The position numbers were made by a program, and so were the translations under genes. From assembly GCA_019751915.1 (NCBI GenBank), contig JAIEMS010000018.1, positions 25,700 to 89,699 on the forward strand: DNA of 64,000 bases, written 5' to 3'. The notes below the pieces were generated by a model. The model did no database searches, was not told the origin of the DNA, and was given only the letters and a program-made list of their open reading frames with translations. The stretch comes from Burkholderiaceae bacterium. GTDB taxonomy: Bacteria > Pseudomonadota > Gammaproteobacteria > Burkholderiales > Burkholderiaceae_C. The stretch's first letter is position 1. Every line of letters starts with the position of its first letter. Shown one piece after another: positions 45,153-53,029 of this stretch.

Positions 45153-45747
45153 CCCCCCCGCAGTTTGGCACGGCGGCTGGCATACCAGTGCAGCCCGCAC
45201 AGAATCACCCAACCACGGCCCCCGCCCTCCCCAAGCGGCGGTTGATTTGATCGTTGTCCACTCCATTAGCTTGCCACCGGGTGAGTACGGCGGCAATGCC
45301 GTGCAGGCGCTATTTACCAATACCCTCGATTGGGAGGCACACCCTTACTACCAAGGCATTCGCGGACTGGAAGTGTCGGCCCACTTTTTCATCGAACGAA
45401 GTGGCGCGCTATGGCAATTTGTCGATTGCGACCGACGGGCTTGGCACGCCGGGGCCTCGTGCTACCGAGGGCGCGGGCAATGCAATGACGACTCGATTGG
45501 GATTGAGCTGGAAGGATTGGAGGGCGATGGCTTTGAGCCAGCACAATACGCCACCTTGGCAAAACTGTGCTCTGATTTGGCCTCGCGCTACCCCATCGCC
45601 CATATTGCCGGCCACGAACACATTGCCCCTGGTCGCAAGGGCGATCCCGGCCCGGGCTTTGACTGGGCGCACCTGCGCAGCTTACTGAATTGGGACAATG
45701 CATCGTTCCCCGTAGATGCCGCGAAAATTCGGTCGATTTCAGCCTGA
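45112..45747 (+). CDS. ampD: AmpD, 1,6-anhydro-N-acetylmuramyl-L-alanine amidase
   Basis: A ~211-residue cytosolic zinc amidase that removes peptides from anhydromuropeptides in cell-wall recycling, and so influences AmpR-type beta-lactamase induction where present. Zinc ligands are expected at LIVVHSISLP (His), and HIAPGRKGDPGPGFDW (His, Asp). VSAHFFIERSGALWQFVDCDRRAWHAG is the family core. The ATG at 45112 lies within the end of pilR (41-base overlap); a later start cannot be excluded. Confidence 0.92.
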   Translation: MTPSRPVTLTIPTNPPAVWHGGWHTSAARTESPNHGPRPPQAAVDLIVVHSISLPPGEYGGNAVQALFTNTLDWEAHPYYQGIRGLEVSAHFFIERSGALWQFVDCDRRAWHAGASCYRGRGQCNDDSIGIELEGLEGDGFEPAQYATLAKLCSDLASRYPIAHIAGHEHIAPGRKGDPGPGFDWAHLRSLLNWDNASFPVDAAKIRSISA

Positions 45748-45750
45748 GAT

Positions 45751-45797
45751 ACACTACCTGTAGTGTCATTAACTGATTCAGGCACCATAGGTAGTGA
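45751..45797. promoter_or_regulatory. Pair of NrdR-box-like operators upstream of nrdA
   Basis: Box 1 ACACTACCTGTAGTGT (45751-45766) is a near-perfect 16-base palindrome with the ACAC...GTGT frame of NrdR boxes. Box 2 GCACCATAGGTAGTGA (45782-45797) matches box 1 at 10 of 16 positions. Their starts are 31 bases apart, about three helix turns, as expected for NrdR repressor pairs. They lie 103-149 bases before the nrdA start, directly after ampD. No nrdR gene is in the window. Confidence 0.75.
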
Positions 45798-45899
45798 ATC
45801 AGGCGGTTTTTGTCCGCGCCATTTCCCACCCCATTTTCTTGCTCGCGGCGCTTTGTGCCGCTGGTTGCATTTCCCAGATAGCCCCCACCCAAGGATGCC

Positions 45900-48800
45900 A
45901 TGCAGACTGCCCTCCATACCCCCACCACGCCCGCCGCAAGCACTGCGCTGCCCCACCTATCGCACTACCAAATCATTCGGCGTAACGGTGATGTCGTGCC
46001 TTTTGAACCCCAAAAAATTGCTGTGGCAATGATGAAAGCCTTTCTGGCGGTGCGCGGTACGCAAGGCGCTGCCTCGGCCAGCGTGCGCGAAGTGGTGGAC
46101 ATCTTGACGCACAACGTGGTGCGCGCTTTGGTGCGCTCACGCCCCCACGGGGGCACCTTTCATATCGAAGATGTGCAAGACCAAGTCGAGCTGGGTTTGA
46201 TGCGCAGTGACCACCACGAAATCGCCCGTGCTTATGTGCTCTACCGCGAACGCCACGCCCAAGAGCGCGAACGCATAGCAGCCCAACAAGCGCCAGTGGC
46301 CCCTGTGTTGCATGTGCAGGACGGCGCGGCGCGGGTCGCGCTGGACATGGCTTACCTGCGCGGCTTGATCGAATCGGCCTGTGCTGGTTTGGGCAGCGAT
46401 GTGCAAGCCGAACCCATTGTGCAAGAGACTTTGCGCAACCTCTACGATGGCGTGCCGATTGACGAGGTTTACAAAGCCTCGATTCTGGCGGCCCGCACAC
46501 TGATCGAAAAAGACCCCGACTACTCCTACGCCACAGCCCGTTTGTTGCTGCACACCATTGCCCGCGAAGTGCTGGGCCGCGAAGTGAGCCCGGCTGAAAT
46601 GGCGCAAAGCTATGTCGATTACTTTCCGGGGTTTATCCAAAAAGGGGTGGACAACCACCTGCTCGACCCCCGAATGATGGCGTTTGATTTGCCCCGCTTG
46701 GCGGCGGCACTCCAAGCCGAACGCGATTTGCAATTTGATTATTTGGGACTGCAAACCCTTTATGACCGCTACTTCATGCACATTCGCAAGAGCCGCATTG
46801 AGTTGCCCCAAGCGTTTTTTATGCGTGTAGCGATGGGCTTGTCACTCAACGAAAGCGACCGCGAAGCTCGGGCTATCGAATTTTATGAAGTGCTGTCGAG
46901 TTTTGACTTTATGTCGAGCACACCAACGCTGTTCAACAGCGGCACTCTGCGCTCACAACTTTCGAGCTGCTACCTGACCACCGTGCCCGACGACTTGGGC
47001 GGTATTTACGAGTCAATCAAAGAAAATGCGCTGCTGTCGAAATTTGCCGGTGGATTAGGCAACGATTGGACACGGGTGCGGGCGCTGGGCAGCCACATTA
47101 AGGGTACCAACGGCGAATCGCAAGGCGTGGTGCCATTTTTGAAAGTGGTCAACGATACGGCGGTTGCAGTGAACCAGTGCTTTGCCCCCGATACGCAGGT
47201 TTATACCGCGACCGGCGTTCGCGCTATCCGCGACATTCATCCCGGCGATTTGGTACTGGGCCACAGTGGTCAGTACCGCCAAGTCACGGAGCGCATGGTC
47301 TATAACCAACACGACCCGATGCTGGCAATTGACCTCAAACATGCCATTGAGCCGCTGGAAGTCACCGATGCCCACCCATTTTGGGCGATTCAGGGTGTTC
47401 CATTGGGGCAAGCCGGTGCCCGCACCCAAAATTGGCTCACCAAGGGCAAAGTAGCCCCTGCGTGGACAGAGTCTGGCAAGCTGCGTTGTGGCGACTACAT
47501 TGGTTTTGCCATTCCGACCGAAGTAGTTCCCGTGCCCGGTTTGACCGAAGACGATGCCCGCCTGTACGGTATTTTGCTCGGTGATGGTCACTTGTCAAAA
47601 GACGGTATGCAGTGGGGCGTTTCGGGCAATCCCCAATCAGACTCCCATCTCGGGTTTGTCCGTGCTTATCTGGCCGAACGCGGCATTCACACTTGGGAAA
47701 CTGGGCGTGGCACAACCTATGTGCAAATCCACTGGGCGGCAGGCCGTGGTGCGCTGCGCGATGGCACCACAGGCCAAATTACCGGCGCAGGTGCGCCTAC
47801 GCTGGGGTTTGAGCACAGCGACCTCTACAACGAGGCCCACGAGAAGCATATTGCGCCACGGTTGAGCCATTTGCCAATACCCCACACGCTGGCGCTATTG
47901 CAAGGACTGCTAGAAACCGATGGCTGCATCTCGCGCGGCAAGGAGCTGTCATTTACCTCTGCTTCTGAAGCTCTGGCCCACGGTGTGCGCTACCAAATGC
48001 TGCGTTTGGGTGTACCGGTGTCGGGTCAGAAACGCACCCGCCGCCATGACCATGTCGGCCAGCGTTCCGACGGCTCGCAAGCGGTGTTTGCCAATACAAC
48101 GACCTCCATCGACTTGCGTATCCCGGCCATTCCGGCACTGGCCGAACGCTTGAACTGCACCCCGGTGACTAAGCGCCATTGGATTGAACACGGGGGCATG
48201 GTGTTCTCGCGGATTCGTGCCGTACGCCCCTTGACTCCCAAACCTTTGGTGGTGGATTTGAAAGTGGACGTGGATGCGTCTTACCAAACTGTCGCCGGTT
48301 TGGCCCACAACGGAGGAAAACGCAAGGGCGCAGTCTGCACCTATCTAGAAACTTGGCATCTGGACATCGAAGAATTTTTGGAGCTGCGTAAAAACACCGG
48401 CGACGACCGTCGCCGCACGCACGACATGAACACGGCCAACTGGATTCCTGATCTGTTCATGCGCCGCGTCATTGAGAAAGGCACTTGGACGCTGTTCTCA
48501 CCATCGGATGTGCCCGATTTGCACGACCTGTTCGGTGCTGCGTTCGAGAAAGCCTATGTGGCTTACGAAGCCCAAGCAGCGCGCGGTGAAATTCAGCCCT
48601 CGCGCACGGTGCAAGCTACGGACTTGTGGCGCAAGATGCTGACCATGTTGTTTGAAACGGGTCACCCTTGGATTACCTTCAAAGATGCCTGCAATGTGCG
48701 TAGCCCGCAGCAGCATGTAGGTGTGGTGCATTCGTCTAACTTATGCACTGAAATCACCCTGAACACCAGCGACACCGAAACAGCGGTGTGCAATCTTGGC

Positions 48801-49901
48801 TCGGTTAATTTACCGCGCCACCTGACGACCGGGGCCGACGGCCAAACGGTGCTGGACGTGGTCAAGCTGCGCAAAACCATCGGTATTGCCATGCGGATGC
48901 TCGACAACGTGATCGACATCAATTACTACGCCGTACCGAAAGCGCGCGAGTCCAACTTGCGCCACCGTCCGGTGGGTTTGGGGATGATGGGGTTTCAGGA
49001 TGCACTTTATGCGCTGCGCATTCCCTATGCGTCGCCAGAAGCCGTGGAGTTTGCCGACCGCTCTACCGAAGCCATTTGTTACCACGCCTACTGGGCCTCA
49101 ACCGAGTTGGCCGCTGAACGCGGGCGTTATTCCACCTATGACGGCTCGCTGTGGAGCCAAGGGGTTTTGCCCTTCGATACCATCGGTATGCTGGCCACAG
49201 CACGCGGTGGTTATGTCGAGGTGGATCGCTCCTCCACGCTCGATTGGGATGCGCTGCGGCGCAAAATTACCCAAGATGGCATGCGCAACTCCAACTGCGT
49301 CGCCATTGCCCCGACCGCTACGATCTCCAACATTGTCGGAGTAGATGCCTCGATTGAGCCGTGCTTTGGCAATTTGTCGGTCAAATCGAACTTGTCGGGT
49401 GAGTTCACTGTGATTAACCACCGCTTGGTACATGACCTGAAACGGTTGGGGCTGTGGGACGAGGTGATGGTGATGGACCTCAAGCACTTCAAGGGATCGC
49501 TACAGCCAATTGACCGGGTACCACCCGAGATTAAGGCACTGTATTCAACCGCTTTTGAGGTCGAATCCGCTTGGTTGGTCGAAGCTGCATCACGCCGCCA
49601 GAAGTGGATTGATCAGGCCCAAAGCCTCAACATCTACATGGCGGGTGCTTCGGGCAAAAAACTCGACGAAACCTACAAGCTGGCTTGGGTACGCGGCCTC
49701 AAAACTACCTATTACCTGCGCACCCAAAGTGCTACCCATGTGGAGATGAGCACCGTCCATACGCGCCAACTCAACGCTGTTTCGTCGGGAAGCGATGGCG
49801 GTGGGGTCACAGCGCACCCGGCAGAGGCACCCGTTGCGCTGCCCGCAACCGACATTCAGTTTTGCGCCATTGATGACCCCACTTGCGAGGCTTGCCAATA
49901 A
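45900..49901 (+). CDS. nrdA: Class I ribonucleotide reductase alpha subunit, interrupted by an intein
   Basis: A 1333-residue precursor; without the 378-residue intein (residues 427-804) the subunit would be 955 residues, normal for this NrdA group. It reduces ribonucleotides to deoxyribonucleotides. The N-terminal ATP-cone (YQIIRRNGDVVPFEPQKIAVAMMKAF, ~residues 21-115) is the allosteric activity site. Catalytic Cys are in LSSCYLTTVPDD and AVCNLGSVNL; the C-terminal swinging pair is CEACQ. The intein splits VNDTAVAVNQ from GGKRKGAVC. The +1 residue is Gly, so normal splicing is questionable. Preceded by an NrdR-box pair and followed by nrdB. Confidence 0.95.
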   Translation: MQTALHTPTTPAASTALPHLSHYQIIRRNGDVVPFEPQKIAVAMMKAFLAVRGTQGAASASVREVVDILTHNVVRALVRSRPHGGTFHIEDVQDQVELGLMRSDHHEIARAYVLYRERHAQERERIAAQQAPVAPVLHVQDGAARVALDMAYLRGLIESACAGLGSDVQAEPIVQETLRNLYDGVPIDEVYKASILAARTLIEKDPDYSYATARLLLHTIAREVLGREVSPAEMAQSYVDYFPGFIQKGVDNHLLDPRMMAFDLPRLAAALQAERDLQFDYLGLQTLYDRYFMHIRKSRIELPQAFFMRVAMGLSLNESDREARAIEFYEVLSSFDFMSSTPTLFNSGTLRSQLSSCYLTTVPDDLGGIYESIKENALLSKFAGGLGNDWTRVRALGSHIKGTNGESQGVVPFLKVVNDTAVAVNQCFAPDTQVYTATGVRAIRDIHPGDLVLGHSGQYRQVTERMVYNQHDPMLAIDLKHAIEPLEVTDAHPFWAIQGVPLGQAGARTQNWLTKGKVAPAWTESGKLRCGDYIGFAIPTEVVPVPGLTEDDARLYGILLGDGHLSKDGMQWGVSGNPQSDSHLGFVRAYLAERGIHTWETGRGTTYVQIHWAAGRGALRDGTTGQITGAGAPTLGFEHSDLYNEAHEKHIAPRLSHLPIPHTLALLQGLLETDGCISRGKELSFTSASEALAHGVRYQMLRLGVPVSGQKRTRRHDHVGQRSDGSQAVFANTTTSIDLRIPAIPALAERLNCTPVTKRHWIEHGGMVFSRIRAVRPLTPKPLVVDLKVDVDASYQTVAGLAHNGGKRKGAVCTYLETWHLDIEEFLELRKNTGDDRRRTHDMNTANWIPDLFMRRVIEKGTWTLFSPSDVPDLHDLFGAAFEKAYVAYEAQAARGEIQPSRTVQATDLWRKMLTMLFETGHPWITFKDACNVRSPQQHVGVVHSSNLCTEITLNTSDTETAVCNLGSVNLPRHLTTGADGQTVLDVVKLRKTIGIAMRMLDNVIDINYYAVPKARESNLRHRPVGLGMMGFQDALYALRIPYASPEAVEFADRSTEAICYHAYWASTELAAERGRYSTYDGSLWSQGVLPFDTIGMLATARGGYVEVDRSSTLDWDALRRKITQDGMRNSNCVAIAPTATISNIVGVDASIEPCFGNLSVKSNLSGEFTVINHRLVHDLKRLGLWDEVMVMDLKHFKGSLQPIDRVPPEIKALYSTAFEVESAWLVEAASRRQKWIDQAQSLNIYMAGASGKKLDETYKLAWVRGLKTTYYLRTQSATHVEMSTVHTRQLNAVSSGSDGGGVTAHPAEAPVALPATDIQFCAIDDPTCEACQ
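47178..48311 (+). mobile_element. NrdA intein with LAGLIDADG homing endonuclease, non-canonical +1 Gly
   Basis: A 378-residue in-frame insertion in nrdA. Block A begins with Cys1 (CFAPDTQVYTATG). Block B contains the TxxH motif (LEVTDAHPFWA). The endonuclease has two dodecapeptide motifs (LYGILLGDGHLS and LLQGLLETDGCIS). Block F is VVDLKVDVDASYQTV and block G ends GLAHN, with penultimate His and terminal Asn. It sits exactly between Gln and Gly of the conserved NrdA sequence AVNQ/GGKRKGA, so the residue after the intein is Gly instead of Cys, Ser or Thr. Such +1 residues are known from bacterial intein-like domains. It is likely an intein-like element with altered splicing; the boundaries are firm. 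Confidence 0.93.
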
Positions 49902-49910
49902 ACAAGGTGT

Positions 49911-49933
49911 GCAGCCCATCCAAAATGGGCTGC
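49911..49933 (+). other. Stem-loop between nrdA and nrdB
   Basis: GCAGCCCAT (49911-49919) and ATGGGCTGC (49925-49933) form a perfect nine-base stem with a five-base loop, ten bases after the nrdA stop. There is no T-run, so it is more likely an RNA-processing or partial attenuation site than a full terminator. It could help set the NrdA:NrdB ratio. Confidence 0.5.
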
Positions 49934-50027
49934 ATCGGTGCTGTAAAGCAAAAAATCAACGCAGCGCGGCACTTGGGTGCTTTTCATTTTGAAGCGCTGC
50001 TCTCATAATCTGAGCACTGGAATATCT

Positions 50028-51227
50028 ATGCTGACCTGGGACGAAGAAGTCACGCCCTCATTGCCAACCTCGCTGGACAGCGGCCTGCAACAAACCCATT
50101 TGGGTCGTCAGATGCCGCCTTCGTTTTTAACCCCCGATTTGCAGCCTGTTTTGACTATAGCGCCCACACCAACTGCTTTTATTGCTCCTATTTCAGGAGC
50201 AGTTGGTGCGCACCGTGTCAATGCCGCAGACAAGCGCATCATCAACGGCAAAACCGACGTGAACCAGTTGGTGCCGTTCAAGTACAAATGGGCTTGGGAA
50301 AAGTACCTTGCCACCTGTGCCAACCATTGGATGCCGCAAGAAGTCAACATGACACGCGACATTGCCCTCTGGAAAGACCCCAACGGCCTGACCGATGACG
50401 AGCGCCGGATCATCAAGCGCAACTTGGGGTTTTTTGTCACAGCCGACTCGCTGGCGGCCAACAACATTGTGCTGGGCACCTATCGCCACATCACCGCGCC
50501 CGAATGCCGCCAATTTTTACTGCGCCAAGCCTTTGAAGAGGCCATTCATACCCACGCTTACCAGTACATCGTCGAATCGTTGGGTTTAGACGAGAGCGAG
50601 ATTTTTAACGCCTACAACGAAATCCCATCCATCCGTGACAAAGATCAGTTCCTGATCCCGTTCATTGAAGCGATCATGGACCCGCATTTTCAGACGGGCA
50701 CGGCTGAAACCGATCAAACACTGCTCAAATCATTGATCGTTTTTGCTTGCCTGATGGAGGGCTTGTTCTTTTACGTTGGTTTTGCACAAATTTTGGCGCT
50801 GGGCCGCCAAAACAAAATGACCGGCGCTGCCGAGCAATACCAATATATCCTGCGCGATGAGTCGATGCATTGCAATTTTGGCATTGACCTTATCAACCAG
50901 CTCAAGCTAGAAAATCCGCATCTCTGGACACCCGAATTTAAAGAAGAAATCAAAGCGCTGTTCATGCAGGCGGTTGATTTGGAATATAAATACGCCGAAG
51001 ACACTATGCCACGTGGTGTGCTGGGCATGAATGCTTCGATGTTCAAAGGCTATTTGCGCTATATCGCTAACCGCCGTGCTACCCAAATTGGCCTTGAAGC
51101 CTTGTTCCCGAACGAAGAAAATCCGTTTCCTTGGATGAGCGAAATGATTGACCTTAAAAAGGAACGCAACTTCTTTGAAACCCGCGTGATCGAATACCAG
51201 TCGGGCGGCGCCTTGTCTTGGGACTGA
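50028..51227 (+). CDS. nrdB: Class I ribonucleotide reductase beta subunit
   Basis: A 399-residue radical-generating subunit. Metal-ligand motifs [12 protein letters not shown] (Glu, His) and [12 protein letters not shown] (Glu, His), with [11 protein letters not shown], mark the di-metal helical core. The ATG at 50028 is favoured over an upstream in-frame start that would place the frame in spacer DNA. Residues ~45-62 ([18 protein letters not shown]) are encoded by a hairpin-like repeat that other NrdB proteins seem not to need. The end [11 protein letters not shown] is typical. Works with NrdA; an intervening stem-loop lies at 49911. Confidence 0.95.
   Translation: MLTWDEEVTPSLPTSLDSGLQQTHLGRQMPPSFLTPDLQPVLTIAPTPTAFIAPISGAVGAHRVNAADKRIINGKTDVNQLVPFKYKWAWEKYLATCANHWMPQEVNMTRDIALWKDPNGLTDDERRIIKRNLGFFVTADSLAANNIVLGTYRHITAPECRQFLLRQAFEEAIHTHAYQYIVESLGLDESEIFNAYNEIPSIRDKDQFLIPFIEAIMDPHFQTGTAETDQTLLKSLIVFACLMEGLFFYVGFAQILALGRQNKMTGAAEQYQYILRDESMHCNFGIDLINQLKLENPHLWTPEFKEEIKALFMQAVDLEYKYAEDTMPRGVLGMNASMFKGYLRYIANRRATQIGLEALFPNEENPFPWMSEMIDLKKERNFFETRVIEYQSGGALSWD
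50167..50208. repeat. Hairpin repeat inside the nrdB N-terminus
   Basis: CACCAACTGC (50167-50176) and GCAGTTGGTG (50199-50208) are exact inverted copies, enclosing GCTCCT/AGGAGC (50184-50189 with 50195-50200). The GCTCCTA/TAGGAGC words match fragments at 16171-16196 and 39231-39240. The stretch encodes a variable, apparently non-essential part of NrdB. Confidence 0.5.
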
Positions 51228-51378
51228 TGCGTACACATCGCAGCCTCTGTATGACTTTCCTCCACCCGCTTCACATCTGTGTGCCACGGCGCATGGCTGT
51301 GCAACGTGTTTTCGTAAATTTCTCCGGGCCGACAGAAGGCCGGGAGCGCTCTCTGCCCATTACCCCAAGGAGAATATG

Positions 51379-52023
51379 ATGGCAACTACAAAAAAATCGG
51401 CTGCACCTAAGGCTGAAACCGTGAAAAAAACCACTCCAGCCAAAAAAGCTACGCCCAAGGCGGCTGCGCCCGCCGTGACAGCACCTGTGGCTGCGGTTGA
51501 GGCTGCCGCACCAGCGCCAAAAAAGGCAGCGGCCAAAAAAGCAGCTCCAGCACCTAAGGCCGCAGCCCCCAAAGCAGCTCCAGCCGCTAAGGTCGAAGTC
51601 GCTGAAGCCAAAGTGGTAAAAAAGGCCGCTCCAGCGACCAAAAAGGTAGCCGCGAAAAAGGCAGCACCTGCAGCAGCCAAGGCAGAAGTGCAAAAGGCGG
51701 CGGAACCTGTAGCAGTCAAGGCGGCTGCGGCCCCTAAGGCTGCGGCAGCTAAAAAGGTAGCAGCCAAGAAAGCTGCACCCGCAGCACCCGTCATCGAAGC
51801 CGAAGTGAAAACCACGGCAAAGGCGGCTCCTGCTAAAAAAGCCACACCTGCCAAGAAGGCCGCCGCACCGAAGGCTGAGCCGGTGGCACCCAAGGCAGCG
51901 GCACCAGCCAAAGCCCCCGCAGCCGCTAAAAAGGCAGCAAAAACCACCGCAGCAGTGCCAGCCCCCAAAACAACGCTGAACCCACAGGCCAAATGGCCTT
52001 TCCCTACAGGCGAAAAGCCCTGA
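51379..52023 (+). CDS. Histone H1-like Ala/Lys/Pro-rich DNA-binding protein
   Basis: A 214-residue, strongly basic, low-complexity protein of KKAAP, APKAAA and AKKA repeats, like eukaryotic H1 tails and bacterial AlgP/HphA-type proteins. It likely binds DNA non-specifically as a nucleoid protein. The C-terminus (LNPQAKWPFPTGEKP) is not repetitive and resembles a tail I recall in related Burkholderiales proteins. Two ATGs are adjacent; the second (51379) has AAGGAG at six bases and is preferred. Internal repeats make length polymorphism likely. Confidence 0.8.
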   Translation: MATTKKSAAPKAETVKKTTPAKKATPKAAAPAVTAPVAAVEAAAPAPKKAAAKKAAPAPKAAAPKAAPAAKVEVAEAKVVKKAAPATKKVAAKKAAPAAAKAEVQKAAEPVAVKAAAAPKAAAAKKVAAKKAAPAAPVIEAEVKTTAKAAPAKKATPAKKAAAPKAEPVAPKAAAPAKAPAAAKKAAKTTAAVPAPKTTLNPQAKWPFPTGEKP

Positions 52024-52070
52024 AATCTAGTGGCGTACAGCGTGGGCGAGGGATAGCCCCGCGCCACACA

Positions 52071-52098
52071 ACCCGGTGCCTAGGCACCGGGTTTTTTT
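52071..52098. terminator. Strong terminator after the histone-like gene
   Basis: ACCCGGTGCC (52071-52080) and GGCACCGGGT (52083-52092) form a near-perfect palindrome, followed by T-residues to 52098. It lies between convergent genes. The T-run is on the + strand; the - strand side has few T, so it mainly serves the + gene. Confidence 0.88.
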
Positions 52099-52999
52099 AT
52101 GCCTGCTCGGGCGTGAAATCGAGGGCGTAATTTTGTGGGCCGCGCTGGGCAATTTTCAGGGCACCCATACGGTTGCCTAAACTGGCACAACGCTCTAACG
52201 ACCAACCGCGCTCCAAACCAAACAACAAGGCACCGCGCCAAGAGTCACCGCAACCGGTGGGATCGACAACTTGGGCAGGCGTGACCGCTGGCACACGCTG
52301 GCACACGCCATTGACCCAAACATCACACCCTTCGCTGCCCAAAGTCACGACCAAGCCTTGCACTTTGTGGGAAATATCGGCCAAGCTCCAGCCAGTGCGG
52401 TCGCACAGCATCTTTCCTTCGTAATCGTTGACCGCGACCCAATCGGCTTGTTCGATAAATGCGGCCAACTCGGGGCCATCAAACATCGGCAAACCTTGAC
52501 CCGGATCAAAAACGAACGGAATCTTGGCGGCTTTGAACTGGGCCGCATGTTGCAACATGGCATCGCGACCATCCGGTGCAATGATGCCCAAACGCACATC
52601 GGGCGCTGCCTCAATGCGGTTGTCGTGGGCGTACATCATGGCACCGGGGTGAAAGGCCGTGATTTGGTTATTGTCACGGTCGGTCATGATCATGGCCTGT
52701 GCGGTGTAGGTATCGGCCACCTGTTTGACATGGCGGGTGCTGATACCCAAAGTCGTGAGCCGGTGCAGGTAGTCGCCAGCATCGCTACCCAAAGTAGCCA
52801 TGGGCAGCGGCTCGCCACCCAAGAGCTTGAGGCTGTAAGCGATGTTGCCAGCACAGCCACCAAAATCGCGGCGCAATGAGGGCACCAAGAACGACACATT
52901 CAAAATGTGCAACTGTTCGGGCATGATCTGTTCGGAAAAATGCCCCTCAAAAGACATGATGGTGTCAAACGCCAAAGAACCACAAATCAGGACTGCCAT
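52097..52999 (-). CDS. PfkB-family carbohydrate/nucleoside kinase
   Basis: A 300-residue ribokinase-fold kinase. The first PfkB signature region is GGCAGNIAYSLKLLGG (~residues 47-62). The second, with the catalytic Asp, is VVDPTGCGDSWRGALLFGL (~residues 245-263). It resembles adenosine kinase/ribokinase members, but the substrate (adenosine, ribose or another sugar) cannot be decided. It follows the zinc-ribbon gene and prmA on the same strand. Confidence 0.87.
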   Translation of the reverse strand: MAVLICGSLAFDTIMSFEGHFSEQIMPEQLHILNVSFLVPSLRRDFGGCAGNIAYSLKLLGGEPLPMATLGSDAGDYLHRLTTLGISTRHVKQVADTYTAQAMIMTDRDNNQITAFHPGAMMYAHDNRIEAAPDVRLGIIAPDGRDAMLQHAAQFKAAKIPFVFDPGQGLPMFDGPELAAFIEQADWVAVNDYEGKMLCDRTGWSLADISHKVQGLVVTLGSEGCDVWVNGVCQRVPAVTPAQVVDPTGCGDSWRGALLFGLERGWSLERCASLGNRMGALKIAQRGPQNYALDFTPEQA

Positions 53000-53029
53000 G
53001 TCAAAAAATCATTCTGGCCGAAGGCCGTT

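Noticed and set aside
45794..45985. A small frame with a lipobox-like LCAAGC after a hydrophobic stretch, upstream of nrdA
   Set aside because: It overlaps the nrdA start in another frame, lies within the operator box region, and has no ribosome site; the lipobox resemblance is probably chance.
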